Source of the DNA: Ardenticatenales bacterium
GTDB lineage: Bacteria; Chloroflexota; Anaerolineae; Ardenticatenales; Ardenticatenaceae
Reading direction: 5' to 3'
Length of the DNA: 9,441 nucleotides
Assembly (NCBI GenBank): GCA_013812995.1
Contig: JACCSL010000119.1
Coordinates: 1 to 9,441, forward strand
The notes below the pieces were generated by a model. The model made no database searches and was not told where the DNA came from. It worked only from the letters and a program-made list of their open reading frames with translations. How positions within the stretch are numbered: the first letter of the stretch is position 1; the number at the start of each line of letters is the position of its first letter. The translations under genes were made by a program, and so were the position numbers. Positions 1-6,088 of this stretch are shown piece after piece.

Positions 1-1
1 C

Positions 2-676
2 CGGCTGCGGCTAGCGAATGGTCAGGAGGTGCGCCTGGCCGCCATTGAGGTTCCTGCGCTTGGGCAACCCTTCGCCGAGGAGGGCAAACAGGCCACACGA
101 GCGCTTACCCTGGGCAAAGAGATACGCCTGGAAGGTGAGCTGGACAACGCTTATATCTATCTTCCCACCGGCGAACTCCTCCAGGAAATGCTGCTCTCCG
201 GCGGCTATGCGCGACTGGCAAGGGATCTTCCCCAGAGCGAGCTTGTGGCGCAGCTACGCAGCGCGGAGGCGCAGGCCCAGAATCAAGGGCTGGGAATCTG
301 GGAAGGGGGACCCCCCTCCGTCACCTTCCCAACGCTCGTTCCCACCAGCGGGCCTGTCACCTGCGATGCCTCTCTCATTCAAGCGGAAAACCCGATTCGG
401 GCGGAGGAGGCGAAGGATCATCTGGGCGAGGAGGCAATGGTTGTTTTCTTTCCCATCCGCACTGAATCGCGGAATGGGGATGTCACCATCCTGGCGGGGG
501 TGGAAGAGAGCACCTTTGGAATCGTCATTCCCTTCGGCATCGCCTCCACCATTGATGATCCGGGAGCCTTGTACCTGCATCGCTGCATTGCGGTGGCGGG
601 GCGCATCGAGCAGAGCGTCGCGGGCGGGCCGCGCATCACCCTACGTGCGATCAATCAGGTGATTATTCTGCGCTAG
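2..676 (+). CDS. Staphylococcal-nuclease-like (TNase) domain plus OB-like domain protein, 5' end outside the window
   Basis: The frame is open to the left edge, so the gene starts upstream; 224 residues are visible. Residues 1-97 or so follow the SNase fold: NGQEVRLAAIEVPA matches the strand around Arg35-Pro42 of S. aureus nuclease, then GKEIRLEGELDNAYIYLPTG and GYARL, and a last helix with AEAQAQNQGLGIW, the usual SNase end. After a GPP-rich linker comes a second domain (about residues 117-224, from IRAEEAKDHLGEEAMVVFF to the end) that resembles the OB-fold often fused to SNase in environmental bacteria. Catalysis looks degraded: Arg35 is kept (codon 32-34), but Asp40 is Glu and Glu43 is Ala (codon 56-58). 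The segment that normally carries Arg87 (DxYGR) is missing from LEGELDNAYIY. A nucleic-acid or protein-binding role is therefore more likely than nuclease activity; that is inference. An upstream signal peptide cannot be judged. Confidence 0.8.
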   Translation, partial: RLRLANGQEVRLAAIEVPALGQPFAEEGKQATRALTLGKEIRLEGELDNAYIYLPTGELLQEMLLSGGYARLARDLPQSELVAQLRSAEAQAQNQGLGIWEGGPPSVTFPTLVPTSGPVTCDASLIQAENPIRAEEAKDHLGEEAMVVFFPIRTESRNGDVTILAGVEESTFGIVIPFGIASTIDDPGALYLHRCIAVAGRIEQSVAGGPRITLRAINQVIILR

Positions 677-677
677 T

Positions 678-893
678 TTTCGGGGAATCTACAGAAAGGA
701 CGCCCATCATAGCGCGGGCACCTTCATCACGCTCAGCGCAGATCTGGCGGCGAGTCCGGAGAGCAACGGGCTGATCTTCGTTGGCGGCGCGCTGTGGAAG
801 GCGTACTCGCCCATTCCTGTTCCCAGGGGAGCCTATGTGAGGGTTATCGCCATACGGGGGCTACGTCTGGAGGTCGAGCCAGTCGAGGGATAG
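678..893 (+). pseudogene. Remnant of an NfeD-type protein, C-terminal OB domain only
   Basis: In the frame ending at TAG 891-893 the translation gives GLIFVGGALWKAYSPIPV and then RGAYVRVIAIRGLRLEVEP. This is the pattern of the C-terminal OB domain of NfeD proteins (G.v.v.GelW.A.s..pi..G..V.V..v.Gl.L.Vep). No ATG, GTG or TTG with a ribosome-binding site opens this frame, and the transmembrane part expected before the domain is absent. The readable part begins right after the stop of the SNase-like gene (676), whose last codons overlap the frame. I read it as the 3' fragment of a lost nfeD gene. NfeD proteins are membrane proteins that usually pair with SPFH/stomatin or ClpP-like proteases; neither partner is visible here. 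Alternatively it is the tail of a gene with a frameshift further upstream, but the upstream frame shows no NfeD-like sequence. Confidence 0.62.
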
Positions 894-914
894 CAGGGTG
901 GAGTGCCCCTATCC
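888..914. terminator. Stem-loop between convergent ends, possible bidirectional terminator
   Basis: GGATAG (888-893) pairs with CTATCC (909-914), and an inner GGG (896-898) can pair with CCC (906-908) across a 2-nt bulge. The hairpin covers the stop codon of the NfeD remnant on the plus strand (891-893) and that of the Roadblock gene on the minus strand (909-911). Neither side has a T tract, so an intrinsic terminator is only possible, not demonstrated. Confidence 0.3.
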
Positions 915-1283
915 GAGAACCCGGCGTAGCTGCTCCACACTGTAGTGAACGTCAAGAATCGCCATTGCCACCCGTGCATTCGCGCTGTACAGGACGGTCA
1001 GTGCTGCCACCTCATTGATGAGGGCCACGACCACATACCCATCACTCCCACTGATAAAAATCTGGTCGAGTCCGCCTCGTCTTAGCTCGGCCGCGATGCG
1101 CTCGCCCAGAGCCAGCATGGACGCAGAGCGAGCCGCGATGCGCTCCTCGCCAAAAGAACTAGGCAGGTCCGCTGCAATGGGCAACCCCTCGCTTGAGAGG
1201 ATAATAGACCCTATCACACTCGGAGTGAGGCGGCGGAGCTCCTTCAACAGTTTTTCCAACTGGTCTACTCTGAACTCAATCAT
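909..1283 (-). CDS. Roadblock/LC7 domain protein (MglB-like)
   Basis: A 124-residue protein consisting of essentially one Roadblock/LC7 domain. It opens with MIEFRVDQLEKLLKELRRL (helix 1), followed by VIGSIILSSEGLPIAADLP, the typical strand with SxEGLPIA. Helix 2 (EERIAARSASMLALGERIA), the strand pair DQIFISGSDGYVVVALINEV with AALTVLYS, and a C-terminal helix (VAMAILDVHYSVEQLRRVL) complete the fold. Bacterial members of this family act as regulators or dimeric partners of small Ras-like GTPases, MglB acting on MglA in polarity and motility. No GTPase gene is visible here, so the partner is unknown. The frame stays open upstream to 1484, but the extra 67 residues do not look like part of the domain, so I chose the ATG at 1281-1283. 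Upstream of it an AAGGA lies about 13 nt away, a weak ribosome-binding site. The start is therefore less certain than the family. Confidence 0.85.
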   Translation of the reverse strand: MIEFRVDQLEKLLKELRRLTPSVIGSIILSSEGLPIAADLPSSFGEERIAARSASMLALGERIAAELRRGGLDQIFISGSDGYVVVALINEVAALTVLYSANARVAMAILDVHYSVEQLRRVLG

Positions 1284-1513
1284 CGGTGGTTTCTGATCCT
1301 TGCCTCTGGCATCTGCTACCGTACCATATTGTTGAAAAATTCTCCAACCCCCATCGACAGAGATGGTGGTTCCTCTCAGGGGATGTGGCAAGTACCAAAA
1401 AGCAGGGAACAGGCCAAAGCGATTGCACCCGATTGTGACCACCGGCGAGAGTTGGTCCATAATCTTAGCACTTTCAGCGAGCAAGGGTGATTTTGCCCGC
1501 GCTTTGTTTCTGC

Positions 1514-1542
1514 TTGAGCTTTGCCCACTCCTCCTTTATCCT
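1514..1542 (+). promoter_or_regulatory. Candidate sigma70-type promoter for the lipoprotein-MFS operon
   Basis: TTGAGC (1514-1519) and TATCCT (1537-1542) are separated by exactly 17 nt. Each matches four of the six consensus positions. The predicted transcription start would fall near 1549, inside the inverted repeat at 1544-1564, leaving a leader of about 40 nt before the TTG start. The match is moderate and the assignment is an inference. Confidence 0.4.
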
Positions 1543-1543
1543 T

Positions 1544-1564
1544 GATAGGAAGACCCTTCCTATC
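1544..1564. promoter_or_regulatory. Perfect 9-bp inverted repeat, candidate operator or leader hairpin
   Basis: GATAGGAAG (1544-1552) and CTTCCTATC (1556-1564) are perfectly complementary around the 3-nt centre ACC. The repeat lies directly after the candidate -10 box and across the predicted transcription start, 23 nt before the lipoprotein start. Its position fits an operator for a dimeric repressor (TetR- or MarR-type proteins often control efflux operons). It could also act as an RNA hairpin in the leader. No T tract follows on either strand, so an intrinsic terminator is unlikely. No regulator gene is visible in the window. Confidence 0.5.
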
Positions 1565-1587
1565 CTCTCATCACCCTGGAGTTTCCC

Positions 1588-2295
1588 TTGTTGAAACAAT
1601 CCTCTCTCTTACTCATCGTTCTGCTACTTCTGGTGGGATGCAGCGGCTTTGGCGAGCCAACCCCCGTGCCAACGCCAACGCCCACCCCGCGCGACATCCT
1701 GGAGCAGGCCGTGCAGCGCTGGAATGAGACGAAAGCCTTTCACTTCACGTTGGATCTGGCGGAGCGTACCATTGCCCTGGATGGCACGGGTACCCTTGCC
1801 TTTGCGAAGGCACAGGGCGATGTGGTTGCACCCGACTCTATGCAGGCAGTGGCGCTGGTGCGCTCCCCGCTGGGCAGTATGGAGGTTGGGCTGATTGCTA
1901 TTGGAGAGCAGCAGTGGCTGACCAATCCACTCAACGGCAAATGGGAGGAGGCTCCCGCCGAGTTCCAGACCGATGTGACCGGGCTCTTCGACGCCGAGCA
2001 GGGCATTGGCTCGCTGCTGCTGGAGATGGAAAATCTGGAGCGGGCAGCGGATGAAACCGTGAACGAGATTCCGAGCATTCATCTGCGTGGCTCTATGCCG
2101 GGCGCGACCCTCAGCACCTTCGCCGCTGACCTGGCCGAGATAGAGTCGGTGCAGGTCGAACTGTGGATCAGCAGTGCCGATCAGCGCATCCACAAGGTGG
2201 TCATCACCGAACCAGCCAAGGGGGACAAGATTCCCATCTGGACCTTCCTCTTCTCTCAGTTCGATGACGTTGCGCCGATTGAGCCGCCTCTATGA
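1588..2295 (+). CDS. LppX/LprAFG-family lipoprotein (LprG-like)
   Basis: A 235-residue secreted lipoprotein. A short hydrophobic signal ends in the lipobox LLLVGC with the lipidated Cys at residue 18, followed by a PT-repeat linker (about residues 23-34) that tethers the mature domain to the membrane. The rest matches the LppX/LprAFG fold: an ILEQAVQRWNETKAFHFTLD start, GTGTLAFAKAQGDVVAPDSM, a switch to VRSPLGSMEVGLIAIGEQQWLTNP, and a C-terminal QVELWISSADQRIHKVVI strand pair. Known members (LprG, LppX) have a hydrophobic pocket that carries lipids across the periplasm. Start: TTG 1588 (or the adjacent TTG 1591) with CTGGAG 6-9 nt before it. The stop overlaps the start of the MFS gene by 4 bp, so the two are translationally coupled. 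This is the gene order of mycobacterial lprG-p55, where both products are needed for lipid export and drug tolerance. The substrate here is unknown. Confidence 0.85.
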   Translation: MLKQSSLLLIVLLLLVGCSGFGEPTPVPTPTPTPRDILEQAVQRWNETKAFHFTLDLAERTIALDGTGTLAFAKAQGDVVAPDSMQAVALVRSPLGSMEVGLIAIGEQQWLTNPLNGKWEEAPAEFQTDVTGLFDAEQGIGSLLLEMENLERAADETVNEIPSIHLRGSMPGATLSTFAADLAEIESVQVELWISSADQRIHKVVITEPAKGDKIPIWTFLFSQFDDVAPIEPPL

Positions 2296-3791
2296 TCCAG
2301 ACTTCCCCGCGTGCGGCGTGGGTGGCTTTGCTGGCGGTATCGCTGGCTGTCTTCGTGGCGGCACTCGACCTGACAGTGACGGCGGCAGTGCTGCCGCAGC
2401 TAATCTTTGACTTTGATATTCCGCTGCCGGATGGCCTGGCCGATGCCGCGTGGATCGTCAATGGCTATCTCATCGCCTACGTGGTGACGATGCCCGTCAT
2501 GGGGCGCGTGAGCGACCTGTACGGGCGGCAGTTGGTCTTCCTTGTCTGTCTGGCGCTCTTCGTGGTGGGCTCCATCGCGGCGGCGCTGAGCACGAGTCTC
2601 TGGCCGATGGTGGCGGCGCGCGTGGTGCAGGCGCTGGGCGGCGGTGCGATGGTCCCCGTGGCCCTCGCGGCAGTGAGCGATGCCGTGCCGGAGCGCAACC
2701 GCTCCCTGGCCATCGGGCTCATCGCGGCGGTGGACACGGCGGGCTGGGTCGCCGGGCCGAGTTACGGGGCGTGGATCAACACCCTGCTGGGCTGGCGCTG
2801 GGTCTTCTGGCTGAACGTGCCGCTGGGCATCATCGCGGCGATTCTCGTGGTGGTGGCACTGCCCCGCAGCACGCGGACCTCGCATCGCCTGGACATCGTC
2901 GGGGCGGGGCTCTTCACATTGTTTCTGCTGGCCTTCACGATGGCGCTCTACCTTGGCGCGCCTGCCAGCCCGGAGAGCGGGCTCATGGCAAGACCGGGAG
3001 AGGTGGAGCAATCGCCCTGGTTCTGGCCGCTGCTGCTACTCTCGGTGGGGGCGCTGGCTGGCTTTGTGCGCTGGGAGCAGCGGATGGCAGAGCCGCTGCT
3101 CGACCTGCGGCTGCTGGCGGGGCGCACCTTCGCGGCAGCCAACAGCGTCAGCCTACTGACGGGTATTGTGTTAATGGCGGTCATGGTGGAAATTCCCGTG
3201 CTGCTCCAGGCCGTCAGCAGCTCCGTGGAAGCAGCGACAGCGGAAAGCGGCTGGCTGTTGGCCTTCTTCGCAGGTGGGATGGTGCTGGGTGCGCTGCTGG
3301 CCGGGCCGCTCCTGCGCTTCCTGGCGGCGCGCTGGCTGACGGTGGTCGGGCTGCTGCTGATGACGCTTGGCCTCTGGCAGATGGCAAATTGGGAGCAACT
3401 GCTTGGCACCGATGCCCTGACGATGCCGCTGGCGCTGGCCGGGCTGGGGCTGGGCCTTGTCACGACGCCGCTGGCAACGGCAGTGCTGGATCGCGTGGCG
3501 GAGGAGGAGCGCGGCATCGCGGCATCGCTGGTACTCGTGGCGCGGCTGCTGGGCATGACGCTGGGGCTCTCGGTGCTCGTCACCTGGGCATTGCGCCGCT
3601 TTGACGTGTTGATTGCCCAGGAGGAGATGCCGAGCCTCTTCGCGGAAAACGGGCCGGAACTCGCGGCACAGATCGCGGCCGGGGTGACCGCCACGGTAGT
3701 CACGGACCTCTTCATGGTCACCGTCATCGTCGGACTTGTGGCGCTGCTGCCCGCCATGTTGATTGGGGGAAGAGGGAACGTTAGCGAGTGA
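2292..3791 (+). CDS. MFS transporter of the DHA2 type (14 TM), P55/Rv1410-like
   Basis: A 499-residue polytopic protein of the length usual for 14-helix DHA2 transporters. TM1 contains ALDLTVTAAVLP with Asp26. MFS motif A is GRVSDLYGRQLV at residues 71-82. A motif-C-like segment (LIAAVDTAGWVAGPSYGAWI) and WRWVFWLNVPLG end the first six helices. Two linker helices and a second set of six follow, and the C-terminus is a short GGRGNVSE tail. The loop before the last helix (residues about 437-467) is long, polar and probably periplasmic. Rv1410 is known to have elongated helices reaching into the periplasm near this place, but equivalence is not shown. ATG 2292 overlaps the stop of the lipoprotein gene (ATGA), with no strong ribosome-binding site, which points to coupled translation. 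The likely role is export of a lipid or lipophilic compound together with the lipoprotein. A diverged copy of its 3' end occurs at about 5905-6081. Confidence 0.88.
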   Translation: MIQTSPRAAWVALLAVSLAVFVAALDLTVTAAVLPQLIFDFDIPLPDGLADAAWIVNGYLIAYVVTMPVMGRVSDLYGRQLVFLVCLALFVVGSIAAALSTSLWPMVAARVVQALGGGAMVPVALAAVSDAVPERNRSLAIGLIAAVDTAGWVAGPSYGAWINTLLGWRWVFWLNVPLGIIAAILVVVALPRSTRTSHRLDIVGAGLFTLFLLAFTMALYLGAPASPESGLMARPGEVEQSPWFWPLLLLSVGALAGFVRWEQRMAEPLLDLRLLAGRTFAAANSVSLLTGIVLMAVMVEIPVLLQAVSSSVEAATAESGWLLAFFAGGMVLGALLAGPLLRFLAARWLTVVGLLLMTLGLWQMANWEQLLGTDALTMPLALAGLGLGLVTTPLATAVLDRVAEEERGIAASLVLVARLLGMTLGLSVLVTWALRRFDVLIAQEEMPSLFAENGPELAAQIAAGVTATVVTDLFMVTVIVGLVALLPAMLIGGRGNVSE

Positions 3792-3809
3792 GATATCGCA
3801 TCTCTTTTT
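3790..3809 (+). terminator. Short hairpin with T5, candidate terminator of the lipoprotein-MFS operon
   Basis: GAGAT (3790-3794) pairs with ATCTC (3800-3804) around ATCGC and is followed at once by TTTTT (3805-3809). It overlaps the MFS stop codon (3789-3791). The stem has only 5 bp and is AT-rich, so termination may be weak. Confidence 0.4.
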
Positions 3810-3882
3810 CGGATGAACACTTAAAACGAGAGGTCGCTGAAAAGCGAGGGGTCGATAAAGTACCAGAGGCGGATACGATGCC

Positions 3883-3947
3883 TTGACCAACTACGTTATA
3901 ATAGCTGTATCTCAATCTATCTTTGACCAAATCCAGGAGGCTTGACC
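3883..3947 (+). promoter_or_regulatory. Upstream region of the effector gene: TATAAT box and TTGACC direct repeats
   Basis: A perfect TATAAT stands at 3897-3902, but no good -35 lies 16-18 nt before it; the nearby TTGACC (3883-3888) is only 8 nt away. TTGACCAA occurs twice as an exact direct repeat, at 3883-3890 and 3923-3930, and TTGACC appears again at 3942-3947. One copy overlaps the would-be promoter and the others lie in the leader. They could be binding sites for a regulator or could be chance. Confidence 0.3.
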
Positions 3948-3950
3948 CCC

Positions 3951-5885
3951 ATGCCCAAGAAGCGTGGTATCACCCCACACTCTTCGACACTCCTCCAGTC
4001 AACTCGACCCCCCTCCTCTGAACGCGCCTTGCCTGAACGAACACATTCCTCAGACGGCCTTCAGCGCGCGATGGCCCAGCCCACCTCAGAAGCCTTGACC
4101 CCCGGTGTCGTCCTGGCAATGCAACAGACGCATGGCAATCAGGCGGTTCAGCGCTTGCTTGCCCGCTCTAACCAGCTCTCGACACCTCAAGGTAGCCCCC
4201 CCCTTGCTATCCAGCGCAAGGGGGGGAAGGTCCCTCTCCTGGACTCGCTGCCCAAAGACCCTGAGCCTGATACCAAAAATAGGTTCGGCAGATCTCTCGA
4301 CTATACCCAGTTGCTACGGCAGATCAAGAGCTATCACGAGCTATCCGATACCGACTACAACGAGCAACTATCCACCTTATCCACGATTGAGTACCTTCTG
4401 AAATCGTGCGCGAGTGAGATCGACACAAGCGATGGGCGATCTGCCATCGTGATGGACCTCCTAGCCAAAGGATTGCCGGAAGAGAACAAAATCGTGCAGG
4501 AGCAGGGGCACACGGATGCCCTTAGCAAACATAAGCAAGACAGGGAGTTTTTGCTGGCATCTGCCTTGGAGGGGTTGGGCGAGGATAAGGACCGACGACT
4601 GAAAAACTCTGCCGAATGGATTCTGAAGAGTCCAAGAACCAAGTTATATGCCATCACTCCCACCGCAGATTCCTCGCTCCGGTTGAGGAAGAAGAGTATG
4701 AATTCACAAAAGGACGAGGCCTTTTTCCCAACGGCGCAATTGGGTGCCCCAGGGGCCGTCACCGAGCCAGCGGTGGACTACAACTATCAGGATCTGAACG
4801 ATAATACCAATGTCACGCTGGATAAGGACGGTAAATCGACGAACGGCTGGCGCATCGGTGGGAAGGACGGGTCGCCCAGTGCCATTGCCGTCGTCAACCC
4901 GAGGGACAAGGGGAAAGAAAGCATCTGGGAGACGTTGCGGCACGAGGTGCAGCACGATTCTGACCGCCACGAAGATCGTGATAGCAGCGAGAAAATCTAC
5001 GAGGCATACCACGAGCAGGACGAGGCCAAGAAGATCGAGGGAACATGGAATGAGAGTACAGGTGAGGTAGATATCGATGGGTATCTCTCCAGCCTGGGCA
5101 TAGGGTCCAAGGAAATAGGGGTGAAACTCCAGATCACCATGACGGACGATCCGGTATTTTTGAATCTACCGATCTTCAATGGGGCCCTAAAGCAGAATGG
5201 GAAAAGCGAGCTAGACGAGAAAACGCTGACAGGCTACCTCATGAAGGCGCTGTCGCCGCCCAGTGGCTCAGGTGACAAGGTAACCTTCGAGCAGAGGCTT
5301 CAAGGATACAAGACGGAGTACCGAGCCTATTCCTATCAGGCTGCCAAGAAGTACGACGAGCTCCCGAACGATAGCCTCTCCAACAAAATCCTCAAGACGG
5401 AGGCTGACGATAGTGCGATGTTCAACGTTTCCTCAAAACAGCAAGCCATTTTCGAGCATATCTATGAAGGCTACGACCATACGAAATCTGGGTGGGGGGG
5501 ACACAACAAGCACATCAAAAAAAACCCCAAGTTCCGGAACGAGGTGGTAAAGTACCGCGACCCCGACTCAGAAGGGTTTAACAAATATAACTCGCTGCAT
5601 GTGAATGAGTTCTACGAGGCCCTGGACGCGCTTGGAATGAAAAAGCCAGCCACGTCTGAGGAACTCACAAAGAAGATCGATATTGCGCCAGTCGCGACGC
5701 CGGTATCCACCATCCCCGGCAGTGAGGACAAGACGTGGACGAGGTTGCAGAGCGCCATCGATGCCTTACCGCCAGAAGACGCGCAGTATATCCTTAAGGA
5801 ATCTCCTGCTATGCAGGGCAAGATCGCAAAGCACCTGGATGGGGAAGCGCGAAAGGCGGTTCTGGAAAAGCTCGCCAAGCGGTAA
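3951..5885 (+). CDS. Putative eCIS/DUF4157-associated effector with HEVQH zinc-peptidase-like motif
   Basis: A 644-residue soluble protein without a signal peptide or membrane helix. The N-terminal 90 residues or so are Ser/Pro/Gln-rich and contain MQQTHGNQAVQRLL (residues 57-70) and later AIQRKGG. This leader motif is typical of DUF4157 (eCIS core domain) proteins and other cargo linked to extracellular contractile injection systems. A DUF4157 domain itself is not recognisable. A mixed region follows (about 90-320), then LRHEVQHDSDRHE with the HExxH at 331-335. YKTEYRAY further on (Glu456) is a plausible third zinc ligand. The last 40 residues or so (ALPPEDAQYILKESP and KAVLEKL) are helical. 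I infer a metallopeptidase-type effector or toxin; the substrate is unknown and no immunity or eCIS structural gene is visible. ATG 3951 is chosen because AGGAGG (3935-3940) is 10 nt before it but only 1 nt before the upstream TTG 3942. The gene is clearly AT-richer than the MFS gene next to it (52% against 75% GC in one 60-base row of each), which suggests transfer. Confidence 0.65.
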   Translation: MPKKRGITPHSSTLLQSTRPPSSERALPERTHSSDGLQRAMAQPTSEALTPGVVLAMQQTHGNQAVQRLLARSNQLSTPQGSPPLAIQRKGGKVPLLDSLPKDPEPDTKNRFGRSLDYTQLLRQIKSYHELSDTDYNEQLSTLSTIEYLLKSCASEIDTSDGRSAIVMDLLAKGLPEENKIVQEQGHTDALSKHKQDREFLLASALEGLGEDKDRRLKNSAEWILKSPRTKLYAITPTADSSLRLRKKSMNSQKDEAFFPTAQLGAPGAVTEPAVDYNYQDLNDNTNVTLDKDGKSTNGWRIGGKDGSPSAIAVVNPRDKGKESIWETLRHEVQHDSDRHEDRDSSEKIYEAYHEQDEAKKIEGTWNESTGEVDIDGYLSSLGIGSKEIGVKLQITMTDDPVFLNLPIFNGALKQNGKSELDEKTLTGYLMKALSPPSGSGDKVTFEQRLQGYKTEYRAYSYQAAKKYDELPNDSLSNKILKTEADDSAMFNVSSKQQAIFEHIYEGYDHTKSGWGGHNKHIKKNPKFRNEVVKYRDPDSEGFNKYNSLHVNEFYEALDALGMKKPATSEELTKKIDIAPVATPVSTIPGSEDKTWTRLQSAIDALPPEDAQYILKESPAMQGKIAKHLDGEARKAVLEKLAKR

Positions 5886-5904
5886 AACGGCCAGGAGGCA
5901 GGAT

Positions 5905-6081
5905 AGCGCTGTGGCGTGGATCGTCCTCACTGATCTCCTATGAGGAGATGCCGAGCCTCTTCGCGGAGAACGGCGCGCTGCTCCTGGCGCAGACTGCGGG
6001 CCGCGTGACGACGGTGGTCACGATTTGTTGAGGGTGACAATCATTGTCGATCTCGTGGCGCTGCTGATAAAAGAGAAATAG
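5905..6081 (+). pseudogene. Degenerate 3' end of a second MFS transporter gene, related to the one at 2292-3791
   Basis: Bases 5942-5973 match 3621-3652 of the MFS gene at 31 of 32 positions, and weaker similarity continues to about 6066. Translated, the remnant reads EEMPSLFAENG, then LLLAQTAGRVTTVVT. After one missing base near 6030 it goes on LLRVTIIVDLVALLIKEK, ending at a stop at 6079-6081. The MFS gene reads EEMPSLFAENG, ELAAQIAAGVTATVVTD, LFMVTVIVGLVALL. Upstream of 5942 similarity fades within about 35 bases, with an apparent 11-nt shortening and a TGA in frame. The tail IKEK with its own stop differs from the end of the intact gene, so this is the fragment of a diverged paralogue or allele rather than a recent copy. 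It sits directly behind the effector gene and 7 nt before the GAF gene. Confidence 0.75.
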
Positions 6082-6088
6082 CGACAGC

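Larger units (their letters stand above)
1284..1587. other. Divergent intergenic region between Roadblock and lipoprotein genes
   Basis: About 300 bp separate two divergently transcribed genes. The right-hand part holds a candidate promoter and an inverted repeat for the lipoprotein-MFS operon (listed separately). The left part, about 1284-1500, must contain the promoter of the Roadblock gene if its start is at 1283, but no box pair with good spacing stands out. The minus frame remains open through 1484 without recognisable domain content. Confidence 0.5.

Noticed and set aside
18..662. Second plus-strand open frame across the SNase-like gene
   Set aside because: It is Arg/Pro/Ser-rich and lacks any domain pattern; the SNase frame explains the region. 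Only its continuation after about 678 carries NfeD-like sequence.
1284..1484. N-terminal extension of the Roadblock protein to 1484
   Set aside because: The extra 67 residues show no resemblance to the family, which normally begins at the helix encoded from 1283; no ribosome-binding site was noticed at 1484.
3834..3847. TCGCT-GAAA-AGCGA hairpin with a GNRA-type loop
   Set aside because: Five base pairs, no T tract and no relation to a gene end; it may be chance.
2400..3890. Long minus-strand open frames across the MFS gene
   Set aside because: They are products of the high-GC codon bias of the transporter gene; their translations are low-complexity (R/H/Q- or S/A-rich) without any domain pattern.
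3883..3902. TTGACC plus TATAAT as a classical promoter pair
   Set aside because: The spacer is only 8 nt, far below the 16-18 nt required.
3942..3950. TTG start three codons upstream for the effector gene
   Set aside because: It lies 1 nt after AGGAGG, too close for initiation; ATG 3951 has a usable 10-nt spacing.
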